Assembly (NCBI RefSeq): GCF_006265115.1
Contig: NZ_SMDR01000001.1
Location: 744,001-808,000 of the forward strand
DNA: 64,000 bases
Direction of reading: 5' to 3'
DNA from: Arenimonas terrae
Lineage (GTDB): Bacteria > Pseudomonadota > Gammaproteobacteria > Xanthomonadales > Xanthomonadaceae
Of this stretch, positions 21,237 to 29,984 are shown piece after piece. Both the position numbers and the translations under genes were made by a program. Positions within the stretch are counted from its first letter, which is position 1. Each line of letters opens with the position of its first letter. The notes below the pieces were generated by a model. The model saw nothing but the letters and a program-made list of their open reading frames with translations, searched no databases and was not told where the DNA came from.

Positions 21237-21345
21237 GGTGAGCGTCGGCGTGGCAGGTGTGTCCCGGAAGTGCCCTCCGGGAAAATTCCAGTTGGCCCGC
21301 GGCGAGCGCGGGGGCGGTTTGGGCGATCAGGCTGAGGTCGTTCAC
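21229..21345 (-). CDS. Possible 38-codon ORF between the deacetylase gene and argB
   Basis: The 105-bp gap between the deacetylase and argB holds an ORF that starts with GTG overlapping the deacetylase stop (GTGA) and ends 7 bases inside argB. The first 20 codons ([20 protein letters not shown]) have the strong G/C third-position bias of real genes here; the last third does not and contains odd codons such as TTT, CTT and GGA. It could be a tiny coupled peptide, the remnant of a longer protein, or merely a translational bridge. No function is claimed. Confidence 0.3.
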
Positions 21346-22439
21346 GTAGCCTCCAGGAGTCGGCGGTAGGTGGCGGAAACGGTGGCGAGCTGGTCCAGCG
21401 AAACCCATTCGTCGGCGGTGTGGGCCTGGGCGATGTCGCCGGGGCCGAACACCAGTGCGGTCAGTCCGGCCTGCGAGAACAGCGAGGCCTCGGTCCAGAA
21501 ATCCACGGCGTTGCCGATCGGCATGCCCAGATCGTCGGCAAGGTCGCGCGCCGTGAGCCGACGCTCCTCGGCCCGCGCCACGTCGCCCGAGGGCAGCGAC
21601 GGGCCGCTGAAGGTTTCCTCGTACGACGCCAGCAGGCCCGCCGGCGCGAAACTCCGGAAGATCTCGTGCAGCGTCTCCAGCGACTGCGAGGGCAGCGGCC
21701 GGAAGCCGAAACGCAGTTCGGCGCTCGGCGCGATCATGTTGGCCTTGATGCCGCCCTCGACCCGGCCGATGTTGAAACGCAGCCCGGTCAGGCCGCCGAA
21801 ACGCAGGTGGTCCTGGGCCTCGACGAAGTCCATGGCTCGGCCGCCCCAGCGCACGGCGGCATGCAGGGCGCTGGTGTCGCGCGCCTGCTGGCCCGAGGCG
21901 TGGCCGGCCTCGCCGCGGAAACGCATCAGCACCGAGCTGATGCCGCGGTGCGCCAGCACCGCCTGGCCCATGGTCGGTTCGGCGACGATGGCCTCCTCGA
22001 AGCCGTGGTCCGAGGCCAGGAAGGCCGCGATGCAGCGCGCGTCGTTGGCTTCCTCGTCGGTGGTGAACAGGAAGGCGACGTCCCCCTTGCTGACCTTGGC
22101 CGCCGCGACCAGCGCCGCGGCGGCGCCCTTGATGTCGCAGGCGCCCAGCGCGATGGCCTTGTCGGCCGTGACCCGCAGCCGGTGCGGATCGGCGCTCCAG
22201 GCCGGCGACGACGGCACCGTGTCGAGATGCACGTTGAAGACGCGTTTCGGTTCACCCCGCACCGCCAGCATCGACACCGCACCGGCGCCGTGGTCGGTCA
22301 CCGTGATTCGGAAATCCGGCAGCTGCGCGCGCAGGTAGTCGAAGATGCCGCCCGTGCCGATGTCGCGCGGCGGGTTGCGGGTGTCGAAGGACACCAGCGC
22401 TTCCAGGTGTTTCAGGACTTCGGGCAGCAGATCGCTCAT
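21342..22439 (-). CDS. argE: N-acetylcitrulline deacetylase (ArgE-type, M20 family)
   Basis: A 365-residue M20 metallopeptidase-family deacylase. Metal-ligand blocks are visible: NVHLDTVP (His, Asp), GACDIKGAAAAL, TTDEEANDARC (catalytic and ligand Glu), and a late His in GPGDIAQAHTADEWV. In an operon with an acetylornithine carbamoyltransferase the substrate should be N-acetyl-L-citrulline, giving citrulline for ArgG, as described for Xanthomonas; this is inferred from the neighbourhood, since sequence alone would say acetylornithine deacetylase-like. It starts two bases past the argG stop (one-base gap) and overlaps the small ORF downstream. Confidence 0.9.
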   Translation of the reverse strand: MSDLLPEVLKHLEALVSFDTRNPPRDIGTGGIFDYLRAQLPDFRITVTDHGAGAVSMLAVRGEPKRVFNVHLDTVPSSPAWSADPHRLRVTADKAIALGACDIKGAAAALVAAAKVSKGDVAFLFTTDEEANDARCIAAFLASDHGFEEAIVAEPTMGQAVLAHRGISSVLMRFRGEAGHASGQQARDTSALHAAVRWGGRAMDFVEAQDHLRFGGLTGLRFNIGRVEGGIKANMIAPSAELRFGFRPLPSQSLETLHEIFRSFAPAGLLASYEETFSGPSLPSGDVARAEERRLTARDLADDLGMPIGNAVDFWTEASLFSQAGLTALVFGPGDIAQAHTADEWVSLDQLATVSATYRRLLEAT

Positions 22440-22440
22440 G

Positions 22441-23643
22441 TCAGGCCTTCCGGTTCACTTCGGCCCAGAGCGTGCTGCTCATGCCGTACAGGCGGATGAA
22501 ACCCTCGGCTTCGGGCACGCCCCAGTCAGCCGACTGGGCATAAGTCGCGCCCTTGGCGTTGAGGATGTGCGGCGAGCGCACCGCCACGGCGCCGACGCTG
22601 CCGCCCTGGGTCTCGATCACCACCTCGCCGTTGACGGTGGCCTGGCTGGAGGCCAGGAAGGCTTCGAGGTCGGTCTTGAGCGGATCGTTGTAGAAGCCCT
22701 CGTAGACCAGTTCGACCCACTTGCGCGCCACCTCGGGCTTGAAGCGGTTCTGGTGCTTGGTCAGCACGGCCTCTTCCAGCGCGCGGTGCGCCGTGAGCAG
22801 CGCGGCGAGGCCCGGGGCTTCGAAGATGATGCGGCCCTTGAGGCCGATCGTCGTATCGCCGGTGTACAGGCCGCGACCGACACCGTACTTCGAGAACAGG
22901 CCATTGAGCCTGGCCAACAGTGCGGCACCTGGCATGGCAACGCCGTCCAGCGCCACCGCCTCGCCCTGCCGGAAGGTGATCGTCGCGCGCAGCGGCGCGA
23001 CCGGCCATTCGGCGCGCGGCGCGCACCAGCCGCGGGCGCCTTCGCCCGGCGCTTCCCAGCGGTCGATCTCGCCGCCGGACATGGTCAGGCCAAGCAGGTT
23101 CTCGTTGATGGTGTAGGCCTTCTGCTTGGCGCGCACGCCGAAGCCGCGCTCCTCCAGGTAGGTCTGCTCGTAGGCGCGGGTCTGGTTGTGTTCCTTCTGG
23201 ATCTCGCGGATGGGCGCGACGATCTGGTAGTCGCCCGCTGCCTTCACCGCCAGGTCGAAACGCACCTGGTCGTTGCCCATGCCGGTGCAGCCGTGCGCGA
23301 TCGCGTTCGTGCCGATCTCGGCCGCACGCTTCAGGGCCGCGTCCACGATCAGGTACCGGTCCGACACCAGCAGCGGGTACTGGCCCTGGTAACCCTCGCC
23401 CGCCATCACGAAGGGTTTGACGAAGCCGTCCCAGATGGCCGGGCCACCGTCAACGGTGACGTGGCTGGCGGCGCCGAGTTCGGCGGCGCGCTGCTCGATG
23501 TAGGCGCGCTCCTCGGCATCCACGCCGCCGGTATCGGCGAACACGGTGTGCACGGCCCAGCCGCGCTCCTGCAGCCAGGGAATGCAGAAGCTGGTGTCGA
23601 GGCCGCCGGAGAAGGCGAGGACGATGTCTTTCTTGTCGGTCAT
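22441..23643 (-). CDS. argG: Argininosuccinate synthase
   Basis: A 400-residue enzyme that joins citrulline and aspartate using ATP. The PP-loop ATP motif AFSGGLDTS is at residues 10-18, followed by conserved blocks [15 protein letters not shown] and [11 protein letters not shown], and [10 protein letters not shown] near the C terminus. The gene lies 19 bp after the carbamoyltransferase stop and one base before the deacetylase start, in the order expected for the acetylcitrulline route. Confidence 0.96.
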   Translation of the reverse strand: MTDKKDIVLAFSGGLDTSFCIPWLQERGWAVHTVFADTGGVDAEERAYIEQRAAELGAASHVTVDGGPAIWDGFVKPFVMAGEGYQGQYPLLVSDRYLIVDAALKRAAEIGTNAIAHGCTGMGNDQVRFDLAVKAAGDYQIVAPIREIQKEHNQTRAYEQTYLEERGFGVRAKQKAYTINENLLGLTMSGGEIDRWEAPGEGARGWCAPRAEWPVAPLRATITFRQGEAVALDGVAMPGAALLARLNGLFSKYGVGRGLYTGDTTIGLKGRIIFEAPGLAALLTAHRALEEAVLTKHQNRFKPEVARKWVELVYEGFYNDPLKTDLEAFLASSQATVNGEVVIETQGGSVGAVAVRSPHILNAKGATYAQSADWGVPEAEGFIRLYGMSSTLWAEVNRKA

Positions 23644-23662
23644 GAGCGGGGAGGTCCTGGGA

Positions 23663-24667
23663 TCATTGGTTCGCGAGCGCGGCCATCACCGCTTTCTGCA
23701 CATGCAGGCGGTTTTCGGCTTCCTCGATGGCGATGCAGTAGGGCGCGTCCATCACGCCGTCGGTGGCCTTGACGTTGCGGCGCAGCGGCAGGCAGTGGCT
23801 GAAGACGCCGCTGTTGGTCAGGGCCATCTTGGCCTCGTCGACGATGAAGTGCTTGTGCGCGTCCCGGATGGGCTTTTCCTGGTCCCAGCGGCCGAAGTAC
23901 GGGATCGCACCCCAGCTCTTGGCGTAGACGACGTCGGCGCCGGTGTAGGCCTCGGCGATGTCGTGGCTCATGCGGAAGCTGCCGCCGGACTCGGCGACGT
24001 TGTCGCGGGCCCAGCCCAGGTAGCGCTCGTCCAGCGCGTATTCCGGCGTCGGGCACAGCAGGGTCACGTCCATACCCATGCGCGTGGCAATCGTGAGCGC
24101 CGAGTTCGCCACCGCGGTGTTGAGCGGCTTGGGGTGGTAGGTCCAGGTCAGCACGAACTTCCTGCCGCGCAGGTCGGTGGTCTTGAAGTGCTCCTGCAGC
24201 GCCAGCGCGTGCGCCAGCTCCTGGCAGGGATGGGTGATGGTCTCGAGGTTGATGACGGGCACCGTCGAGTACTTCGCGAAGGACTTGAGCACCCGGTCCT
24301 CGCGGTCCACCGACCAGTCCTGGAACTTCGGGAAAGCCCGGACCGCCACCAGATCCACGTAACGCGACAGCACCCGGGCGACCTCGGCGATGTGCTCCTC
24401 GGCCTCGCCGTCCATCACCGATCCGACGTTGAACTCGATCGGCCACGCGTCCTTGCCGGGCTGCAGCACCACGGCATGGCCGCCCAGCTGGAACGCACCC
24501 AGCTCGAAACTGGTGCGGGTCCGCAGCGAGGGATTGAAGAACACCAGGGCGATGGACTTGCCCTTGAGCTGGTCGCCGGCCTTGCTGCCCTTGAAGGCGG
24601 CGGCCTGGGCCAGGACGGCGTCGAGCTCGGCGCGGGTCCAGTCCTGGGTGTTGAGGAAGTGCTTCAT
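23663..24667 (-). CDS. argF': N-acetylornithine carbamoyltransferase
   Basis: A 334-residue transcarbamylase that makes N-acetylcitrulline from N-acetylornithine and carbamoyl phosphate. The carbamoyl-phosphate loop [13 protein letters not shown], the [10 protein letters not shown] motif and [10 protein letters not shown] are present. A Glu at residue 90, in [10 protein letters not shown], corresponds to the specificity Glu (residue 92) of the Xanthomonas acetylornithine enzyme, and the long [19 protein letters not shown] loop is also that of AOTCase rather than OTCase. Length is close to the 339 residues of the Xanthomonas protein. ATG at 24667 is used; the open frame further upstream runs through the leader terminator and is not coding. 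Confidence 0.95.
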   Translation of the reverse strand: MKHFLNTQDWTRAELDAVLAQAAAFKGSKAGDQLKGKSIALVFFNPSLRTRTSFELGAFQLGGHAVVLQPGKDAWPIEFNVGSVMDGEAEEHIAEVARVLSRYVDLVAVRAFPKFQDWSVDREDRVLKSFAKYSTVPVINLETITHPCQELAHALALQEHFKTTDLRGRKFVLTWTYHPKPLNTAVANSALTIATRMGMDVTLLCPTPEYALDERYLGWARDNVAESGGSFRMSHDIAEAYTGADVVYAKSWGAIPYFGRWDQEKPIRDAHKHFIVDEAKMALTNSGVFSHCLPLRRNVKATDGVMDAPYCIAIEEAENRLHVQKAVMAALANQ

Positions 24668-24691
24668 TCGTCGGCCCTTTGAAAAATCCAC

Positions 24692-24725
24692 AAAACAAAA
24701 AAGCCCAGCGCGAGGCTGGGCTTTT
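24692..24725 (-). terminator. Leader terminator / attenuator of the arg operon
   Basis: On the minus strand an 11-bp stem AAAAGCCCAGC / GCTGGGCTTTT with loop CTCGC is followed by TTGTTTTG, a normal intrinsic terminator. It ends about 25 bases before the first arg gene, and there is no other gene for it to terminate except the 34-codon leader ORF. Its 5' arm together with the preceding CCGG (24715-24729) can instead pair with 24748-24761 (GCTGGGT, AAA, CCGG), which would prevent the terminator from forming. Confidence 0.85.
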
Positions 24726-24752
24726 CCGGTGTACAAGCGATGACGTCCCGGT

Positions 24753-24857
24753 TTACCCAGCTGGCGTGTGGGGTTCCGGTCGGCGCGCGCGCGAGGTCAT
24801 ACCCGCCGCCATATAGGCGGAGGTGAGGACGTCGGCGCTGGCGCAGGTCAGGTTCAT
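24753..24857 (-). CDS. Predicted arginine leader peptide
   Basis: A 34-codon ORF (ATG 24857, TAA at 24755-24753) in the leader of the arginine operon. Residues 21-28 read TSRARRPE, so three of four consecutive positions (23, 25, 26; codons CGC, CGC, CGA) are arginine. The codons immediately after them contain CCGGAACCC, the first of three competing pairing elements, and the last codons and stop contain the second. A ribosome stalled at the Arg codons would cover element 1 and leave element 2 free to block the terminator. There is no Shine-Dalgarno; the predicted transcription start is only a base or two before the ATG. Internal ATGs at residues 16 and 20 are other possible starts. Confidence 0.72.
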   Translation of the reverse strand: MNLTCASADVLTSAYMAAGMTSRARRPEPHTPAG

Positions 24858-24866
24858 TCGGGGGGC

Positions 24867-24895
24867 AGTATGCCGGCCGGGGCGGCCGGCCGCAA
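24867..24895 (-). promoter_or_regulatory. Promoter of the arg operon
   Basis: On the minus strand TTGCGG (24895-24890) and CATACT (24872-24867) are spaced by exactly 17 bases. The spacer and -10 edge contain the inverted repeat CGGCCGG-CCGCC-CCGGCCG, which might bind a regulator or may only reflect base composition. The promoter begins directly after the stop codon of the upstream glycine-zipper gene. Predicted initiation near 24858-24860 puts the leader ATG almost at the 5' end of the RNA. Confidence 0.7.
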
Positions 24896-24896
24896 C

Positions 24897-25463
24897 TCAG
24901 CGCGAGCCCACGCCGCCGTCATCGGGCGTCACCGAGACCCGGATCCGCAGGCGGTTGCCGGGATCGTAGGGCAGGCGCGACATGTACTTCTCGCCCTTGT
25001 ACATGTATTCGACGTCGTAGCCGACCACCTGGCGCTCCTCGCGTTCGACCTCGACCAGGGTGCAGCCCCGGGCCTCGGCCTCGGCCCGCCGCTGGGCGAT
25101 GTTGTGGCCCACCATGCCGCCGGCGACCGCGCCGGCGACCGTGGCGGCCTTGCGGCCGTCGCCCTTGCCGACCTGGTTGCCCAGGGCGGCACCGACGATG
25201 GCGCCGATGACGGTGCCGCCGGTGGTCTTGCCCGACTGCCGGTATTCAGTGTCGCTGCAGCGCTCTTCCGGGACCCGGGTGCGCACCGTCTCGAAGACCT
25301 CGTCTGCCCGCAGGACCTGGGCGTAGCCGTAGCTGACGTTTTCGGGGACCGGGGCGTCGTAGTAGCCGGGGTCCTGTTCGTATGGATCCTGGCCGTACTG
25401 GGCGAGCGCCGGACCGGCGGCGACCAGCAGGAGCAGCGGCAGGATGCGGTTGGCAGCAGTCAT
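24897..25463 (-). CDS. Glycine-zipper 2TM domain envelope protein
   Basis: A 188-residue exported protein with signal peptide (MTAANRILPLLLLVAAGPALA). The mature N terminus is Tyr/Asp/Pro-rich. The centre (about 95-140) is a glycine zipper: GGTVIGAIVGAALGNQVG and ATVAGAVAGGMVGHNIA, as in 17-kDa surface antigen/SlyB-type proteins. A polar C-terminal domain follows (VEREERQVVGYDVEY). The ATG has GGAGA before it. No lipobox is visible, so it is predicted periplasmic or membrane-inserted through the zipper. Specific role unknown. Confidence 0.82.
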   Translation of the reverse strand: MTAANRILPLLLLVAAGPALAQYGQDPYEQDPGYYDAPVPENVSYGYAQVLRADEVFETVRTRVPEERCSDTEYRQSGKTTGGTVIGAIVGAALGNQVGKGDGRKAATVAGAVAGGMVGHNIAQRRAEAEARGCTLVEVEREERQVVGYDVEYMYKGEKYMSRLPYDPGNRLRIRVSVTPDDGGVGSR

Positions 25464-25590
25464 GGTGGATCTCCGTCGAGGGCGGGCAGCGGCGCCTGGA
25501 CCTCCCCGGTCCGACCCGGACCCGGGCCACGCGCTCAACTGACGCGGCGATTCAAACACCCAACGGCTGAACCCGAGCCTAAGATTTTCG

Positions 25591-25619
25591 TTAAGCGCGG
25601 CGGACGGGCTTGCTAGACT
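25591..25619 (+). promoter_or_regulatory. Putative promoter of cysS
   Basis: TTAAGC (25591-25596) and TAGACT (25614-25619) are 17 bases apart and end 24 bases before the chosen cysS ATG. The -35 is weak. The surrounding 30 bases are AT-richer than the average of the window. Confidence 0.5.
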
Positions 25620-25643
25620 TCGGCTTTCCCCGTGATCCACGCC

Positions 25644-27014
25644 ATGGACCTGCGCCTCTACAACAACCTGCACCGGCAGCTCGAAACCTTCGAGCCCCGC
25701 GACCCGAACCGGGTCACGATGTACGTCTGCGGACCCACCGTCTACAACTACGTGCACATCGGCAACGTCCGCCCACCGGTGGTGTTCGGCGTGCTGGCCA
25801 ACCTGCTGCGCCGGCGCTATCCGAAGCTGGTCTACGCCCGCAACATCACCGATGTGGACGACAAGATCAATGCCGCCGCCCGCGAACGCGGCGTGCCGAT
25901 CGGCGAGATCACCGGCAAATACACCCAGGCCTATTTCGACGACCTCGCCCGCCTGGGCGTAGCCCCGGCCGACGTCACGCCGCACGCCACCGCACACATC
26001 GGCCACATCATCGCGATGATCGAGCGCCTCGTCGACAGCGGCCACGCCTACGTCGCCGAGGGCCATGCGCTGTTCTCGGTGGCCAGCTTCCCGGACTACG
26101 GCAAGCTCTCGCGCCGCGATCCCGAGGAAATGCTGGCCGGCGCCCGCGTCGAAGTGGCCCCCTACAAACGCGACCCCGGCGACTTCGTGCTGTGGAAGCC
26201 CTCCACGCCCGACCTGCCCGGCTGGCCGTCGCCCTGGGGCATCGGCCGCCCTGGCTGGCACATCGAATGCTCGGCCATGGCCGAGGCCCACCTGGGCGAC
26301 ACCATCGACATCCACGGCGGCGGCGTCGACCTGCAGTTCCCGCACCACGAGAACGAGATCGCCCAGAGCACCTGCGCCCACGGCGGCGAGGTGTTCGCGC
26401 GCTACTGGCTGCACAACGGCATGCTGACCTTCGACGGCGCCAAGATGAGCAAGTCGGTGGGCAACGTTTCGCTGGTGCACGACCTGCTCGACCAGCACCC
26501 GCCCGAAGCCCTGCGTTACGCCCTGCTTTCGGCCCACTACCGGCAGCCGCTGGACTGGTCGGACAACCTGATCGAGCAGAGCGTGCGCACGCTCGACCGC
26601 CTGTACGGCACGCTGCGCGACCTGGCCGATGTGCCGGTGATCGCGCCGATCGTGCCGGTGGCGGTCGAGGCGGCGCTGTGCGACGACCTCAACACCCCGG
26701 CCGCGCTCGCCGAACTGGCGCGCATCGCCGGCGAAGCCCGCAAGGCCGACGGTCCGCTGGCCCGCGCCAACCTCAAGGCCGAACTGCTGGGTGGCGGTGA
26801 ACTGCTGGGCCTGCTGCAACAGGAACCCGCCGCCTGGTTCAGCCGCGGCAGCGCCGAGGGCGACGACGCCCGCATCCAGGCCCTGGTGGACGAACGCAAT
26901 GCCGCCAAGCAGGCCCGAGACTTCACCCGCGCCGACGCCATCCGCAGGCAGCTGGCCGACGAGGGCGTGCTGCTGGAAGACACGGCCCAGGGTGTGCGCT
27001 GGAGGCGCGGCTGA
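25644..27014 (+). CDS. cysS: Cysteine--tRNA ligase
   Basis: A 456-residue class I synthetase. The HIGH motif appears as HIGN in [13 protein letters not shown], the first zinc ligand is the Cys of that block, further ligands lie in [10 protein letters not shown] and HHENE, and KMSKS is exact (AKMSKSVGN). The DALR-type C-terminal region with [13 protein letters not shown] is intact. ATG at 25644 (MDLRLYNNL) is chosen over an in-frame GTG four codons upstream because family proteins open with xLRLYNT. The stop shares one base with the sufE start, so sufE is cotranscribed. Confidence 0.96.
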   Translation: MDLRLYNNLHRQLETFEPRDPNRVTMYVCGPTVYNYVHIGNVRPPVVFGVLANLLRRRYPKLVYARNITDVDDKINAAARERGVPIGEITGKYTQAYFDDLARLGVAPADVTPHATAHIGHIIAMIERLVDSGHAYVAEGHALFSVASFPDYGKLSRRDPEEMLAGARVEVAPYKRDPGDFVLWKPSTPDLPGWPSPWGIGRPGWHIECSAMAEAHLGDTIDIHGGGVDLQFPHHENEIAQSTCAHGGEVFARYWLHNGMLTFDGAKMSKSVGNVSLVHDLLDQHPPEALRYALLSAHYRQPLDWSDNLIEQSVRTLDRLYGTLRDLADVPVIAPIVPVAVEAALCDDLNTPAALAELARIAGEARKADGPLARANLKAELLGGGELLGLLQQEPAAWFSRGSAEGDDARIQALVDERNAAKQARDFTRADAIRRQLADEGVLLEDTAQGVRWRRG

Positions 27015-27451
27015 TGCGCCCGACCGAAGCCAGCGCCGCCGCGGCGCAGGCTGCCATCGCCGAGGAGTTCGGATTCTTCGGCGACTGGTCCGAGCGCTAC
27101 CAGTACCTGATCGACCTGGGGCGCAAGCTGCCGCCTTTCCCCGAAGCGGACAAGACCGAGGCCAACCGCCTGCACGGCTGCCAGTCGATGGTCTGGATCA
27201 CCGCCTCGGGCGACGCCTCGGACCTGGAGTTCCACGCCATCAGCGATTCGAGCATCGTCTCGGGCCTGATCTACCTGGCGCTGCGCGTCTATTCGGGCCG
27301 CAGCGCCGCCGAGATCCTGGCCACGACGCCCGACTACATCGCCGGCATCGGCCTGGCCAAACACCTTTCCCCGACCCGCAGCAATGGCCTGGCCTCGCTG
27401 CTGCAGTTCATCCAGGACACCGCCCGCCGGCATCAGCCGCCCCAGGAGTGA
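27014..27451 (+). CDS. sufE: Sulfur acceptor protein SufE
   Basis: A 145-residue SufE/CsdE-family protein that accepts sulfur from a cysteine desulfurase for Fe-S cluster assembly. The acceptor Cys is in LHGCQSMVW and the conserved YLIDLGRKLPP and SGLIYLALRVYSGR segments are present. It is separate from any suf operon but linked to cysS by a TGATG overlap, so two enzymes with cysteine-related roles share one message. Confidence 0.93.
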   Translation: MRPTEASAAAAQAAIAEEFGFFGDWSERYQYLIDLGRKLPPFPEADKTEANRLHGCQSMVWITASGDASDLEFHAISDSSIVSGLIYLALRVYSGRSAAEILATTPDYIAGIGLAKHLSPTRSNGLASLLQFIQDTARRHQPPQE

Positions 27452-27456
27452 TCTCA

Positions 27457-29208
27457 ATGCACCATCGCCGCCGCCTGTCCGTGCTCTGCCTCGCCGTCGT
27501 CCTGGCCCTGCCCGCCGCCGCGGCCGAACGCCCGGACCTGGCGCCCGCGCTGAGCGAGATGCCGGCGGACGCGCAGCGCCTGGCTCCCGTGGTGCAGCGC
27601 TTCCGGACCGACCTGGCCAGCCTGGGCCGCGTCTACGACATCACCGCCGGCCCGCGCCGCGAGGCGGCCTTCCGCGGCCTGTACACCGACTGGCAGAAGC
27701 GCCTGGCGGAAATCGATCCGGCCGGCCTCGCCCTGGAAGACCGCATCGACCACGCCCTGCTCACGCGCGATCTGGCCTACCGGCTCGGGCAGCTGGACTT
27801 CGAGCGCAACCGCTACCGCGACGCGGCGCCGCTGCTGCCCGGCGTGGAGGCCCTGATCGCGCTGGCCGAAGCGCGCCGCGAGCTGCAGTATCCGGACGCG
27901 CACGCCAGCGCCGAGACGCTCGAGCGCAGCCGCCGCGCGCTTTCCGACCTGCAGCGACGGCTGGAGAAGGATCCCAAGGCCCTGGGCAGCACGCCCATCG
28001 TCGCCCACCGCGCCGCCCGTCTGCTCGAGGGCGTGCGCGCCGACCTCAAGCAGTGGTACGGCTTTCACGCCGGCTACGACCCGCAGTTCAGCTGGTGGAA
28101 CAAGCAGCCCTACGAGGCGCTGGACCAGCAGATGGACGCCTACGGCAAGCTGCTGCGCGACAAGCTGGCCGGCGCCAACGACCCGGAGACCATCATCGGC
28201 GACCCGATCGGCCGCGAGGCCCTGGTCGCCGGCCTGCGCCACGAGCTGATCCCCTACTCGCCCGAGCAGCTGATGGACCTGGCCGAACGCGAACTGGCCT
28301 GGTGCCAGCGCGAGCTCGAGAAAGCGGCGGCGGAGATGGGCGTCAGCGACTGGAAGCAGGCGCTCGAAACCGTCAAGACGCGCCACCCCGCGCCGGGCGA
28401 GCAGCCCAAGCTGGTGGTCGAGCTGGCCGACGAAGCGATCGATTACCTGATCGCGAACGACCTGGTGTCGGTGCCCGAGCTGGCCAAGCGCGACTGGCGC
28501 ATGACCATGCTGACGCCGGAATACCAGCTGCAGGCACCGTTTTTCCTCGGCGGCCAGGACGTCTGGGTGGCCTACCCCACCGACACCATGCCGCACGACA
28601 AGAAGCTGATGGCCCTGCGCGGCAACAACCGCCACTTCTCGCGCGCGGTCGTGCACCACGAGCTGATCCCCGGCCACCACCTGCAGTACTTCTACAACAC
28701 CCGCTACCAGACCCAGCGCGAACTGTTCGACACGCCGTTCTGGAGCGAAGGCTGGGCGCTGTACTGGGAGTTCCGCCTCTGGGAGCGCGGCTTCGCCAAG
28801 ACGCCCGAGGACCGGATCGGCATGCTGTTCTGGCGCAGCCACCGCGCCGCCCGCATCCTGTTCTCGCTGGGCTTCCACCTCGAGAAGATGACGCCCGATC
28901 AGGCCGTGGACCTGCTGGTGGAACGTGTCGGCCATGAGCGCGAGAACGCGCGCGCCGAAGTGCGCCGCAGCTTCGCCGGCGACTACGGCCCGCTGTACCA
29001 GATCGCCTACATGATCGGCGGCCTGCAGTTCCATGCGCTGCACCGGGAGATCGTCGGCGCCGGAAAGATGAGCGAACGCGAGTTCCACGACGCCATCCTC
29101 AAGGGCGGCCCGATGCCGGTGGCCGTGGTGCGCGCCCGCCTGCGCGGCGAGCTGCCGCCGGGCGAGCTCAAGGCCGACTGGCCCTTCTACGACTTCGGCG
29201 GGCGCTGA
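27457..29208 (+). CDS. DUF885 family putative exported metallopeptidase
   Basis: A 583-residue protein with signal peptide (MHHRRRLSVLCLAVVLALPAAAA). The region near residue 405 reads VVHHELIPGHHLQYF, a zinc-binding arrangement (HExxxxHH) found in DUF885 proteins, followed by WSEGWALYWEF with a third likely ligand Glu. DUF885 proteins are thought to be metallo-carboxypeptidase-like enzymes; the substrate is unknown. The ATG has AGGAG ten bases before it and begins 5 bases after the sufE stop. An open frame extends upstream through sufE but is a shadow. Confidence 0.85.
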   Translation: MHHRRRLSVLCLAVVLALPAAAAERPDLAPALSEMPADAQRLAPVVQRFRTDLASLGRVYDITAGPRREAAFRGLYTDWQKRLAEIDPAGLALEDRIDHALLTRDLAYRLGQLDFERNRYRDAAPLLPGVEALIALAEARRELQYPDAHASAETLERSRRALSDLQRRLEKDPKALGSTPIVAHRAARLLEGVRADLKQWYGFHAGYDPQFSWWNKQPYEALDQQMDAYGKLLRDKLAGANDPETIIGDPIGREALVAGLRHELIPYSPEQLMDLAERELAWCQRELEKAAAEMGVSDWKQALETVKTRHPAPGEQPKLVVELADEAIDYLIANDLVSVPELAKRDWRMTMLTPEYQLQAPFFLGGQDVWVAYPTDTMPHDKKLMALRGNNRHFSRAVVHHELIPGHHLQYFYNTRYQTQRELFDTPFWSEGWALYWEFRLWERGFAKTPEDRIGMLFWRSHRAARILFSLGFHLEKMTPDQAVDLLVERVGHERENARAEVRRSFAGDYGPLYQIAYMIGGLQFHALHREIVGAGKMSEREFHDAILKGGPMPVAVVRARLRGELPPGELKADWPFYDFGGR

Positions 29209-29216
29209 TACCGGCC

Positions 29217-29984
29217 ATGGTCCTGCGCACGATCACCGTCGCCCGCTACGTCACGCCGCTGCGCGAGGGCGGGTCCCTGCCGGCCCTGGTCGAGGCGGAC
29301 GACGACGGTCTGTACGTGCTGAAGTTCCGCGGCGCCGGCCAGGGCCCGAAGGCGCTGGTCGCCGAGATCATCGCCGGCGGCATCGCCCGCGCGCTGGGCC
29401 TGGACGTGCCGGAGATCGTGCTGGCCGAACTCGACCCGGAGCTGGCCCGGACCGAGCCCGACCCGGAGATACAGGAGCTGATCCGCGCCAGCGGCGGCAC
29501 CAACGTCGCGCTCGACTTCCTGCCGGGCTCGGCGAATTTCGACCCGGTGGCCGATCCGGTGGACCCGGCGCTCGCTTCGCGCGTCGTCTGGCACGACGCC
29601 TTCACCAGCAATGTCGACCGCAGCGCCCGCAACACCAACCTGCTGGCCTGGCACCGGAAACTCTGGCTGATCGACCACGGCGCGGCGCTGTACTTCCATC
29701 ACGGTTGGGACGGCGGCCCCGCTGCGGCGGACAAGGCCTTCCCGATGATCCGCGACCACGTGCTGCTGCCTTTCGCCAGCGGCCTGGCGGACGCCGACGC
29801 GGCGCTGGCCCCGCGGCTGGACGCCGGCACGATCGCCGGCATCGTCGCCGGCGTGCCCGATGCGCTGCTGCTGGACGCGGCGATCGGCGACCCGGATACC
29901 CAGCGCCGCGCCTACGTCGACTACTTCTGCCGACGCCTGGTGCACCGACGCTTCGTCCAGGAGGCCATCGATGCACGCGGCTGA
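29217..29984 (+). CDS. HipA-like kinase domain protein
   Basis: A 255-residue protein resembling the short HipA-like kinase family. A lysine-containing strand (GLYVLKFRGAGQG) can play the ATP-anchoring role, HDAFTSNVDRSARNTN holds a DxxxxN-type catalytic loop, and LIDHGAALYF provides the metal-binding Asp. It starts 8 bases after the DUF885 gene and overlaps the DUF3037 gene by 14 bases. HipA-like/DUF3037 pairs recur in bacteria; whether they form a toxin-antitoxin or another signalling unit is not known to me. There is no HipB-like DNA-binding partner here. Confidence 0.75.
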   Translation: MVLRTITVARYVTPLREGGSLPALVEADDDGLYVLKFRGAGQGPKALVAEIIAGGIARALGLDVPEIVLAELDPELARTEPDPEIQELIRASGGTNVALDFLPGSANFDPVADPVDPALASRVVWHDAFTSNVDRSARNTNLLAWHRKLWLIDHGAALYFHHGWDGGPAAADKAFPMIRDHVLLPFASGLADADAALAPRLDAGTIAGIVAGVPDALLLDAAIGDPDTQRRAYVDYFCRRLVHRRFVQEAIDARG

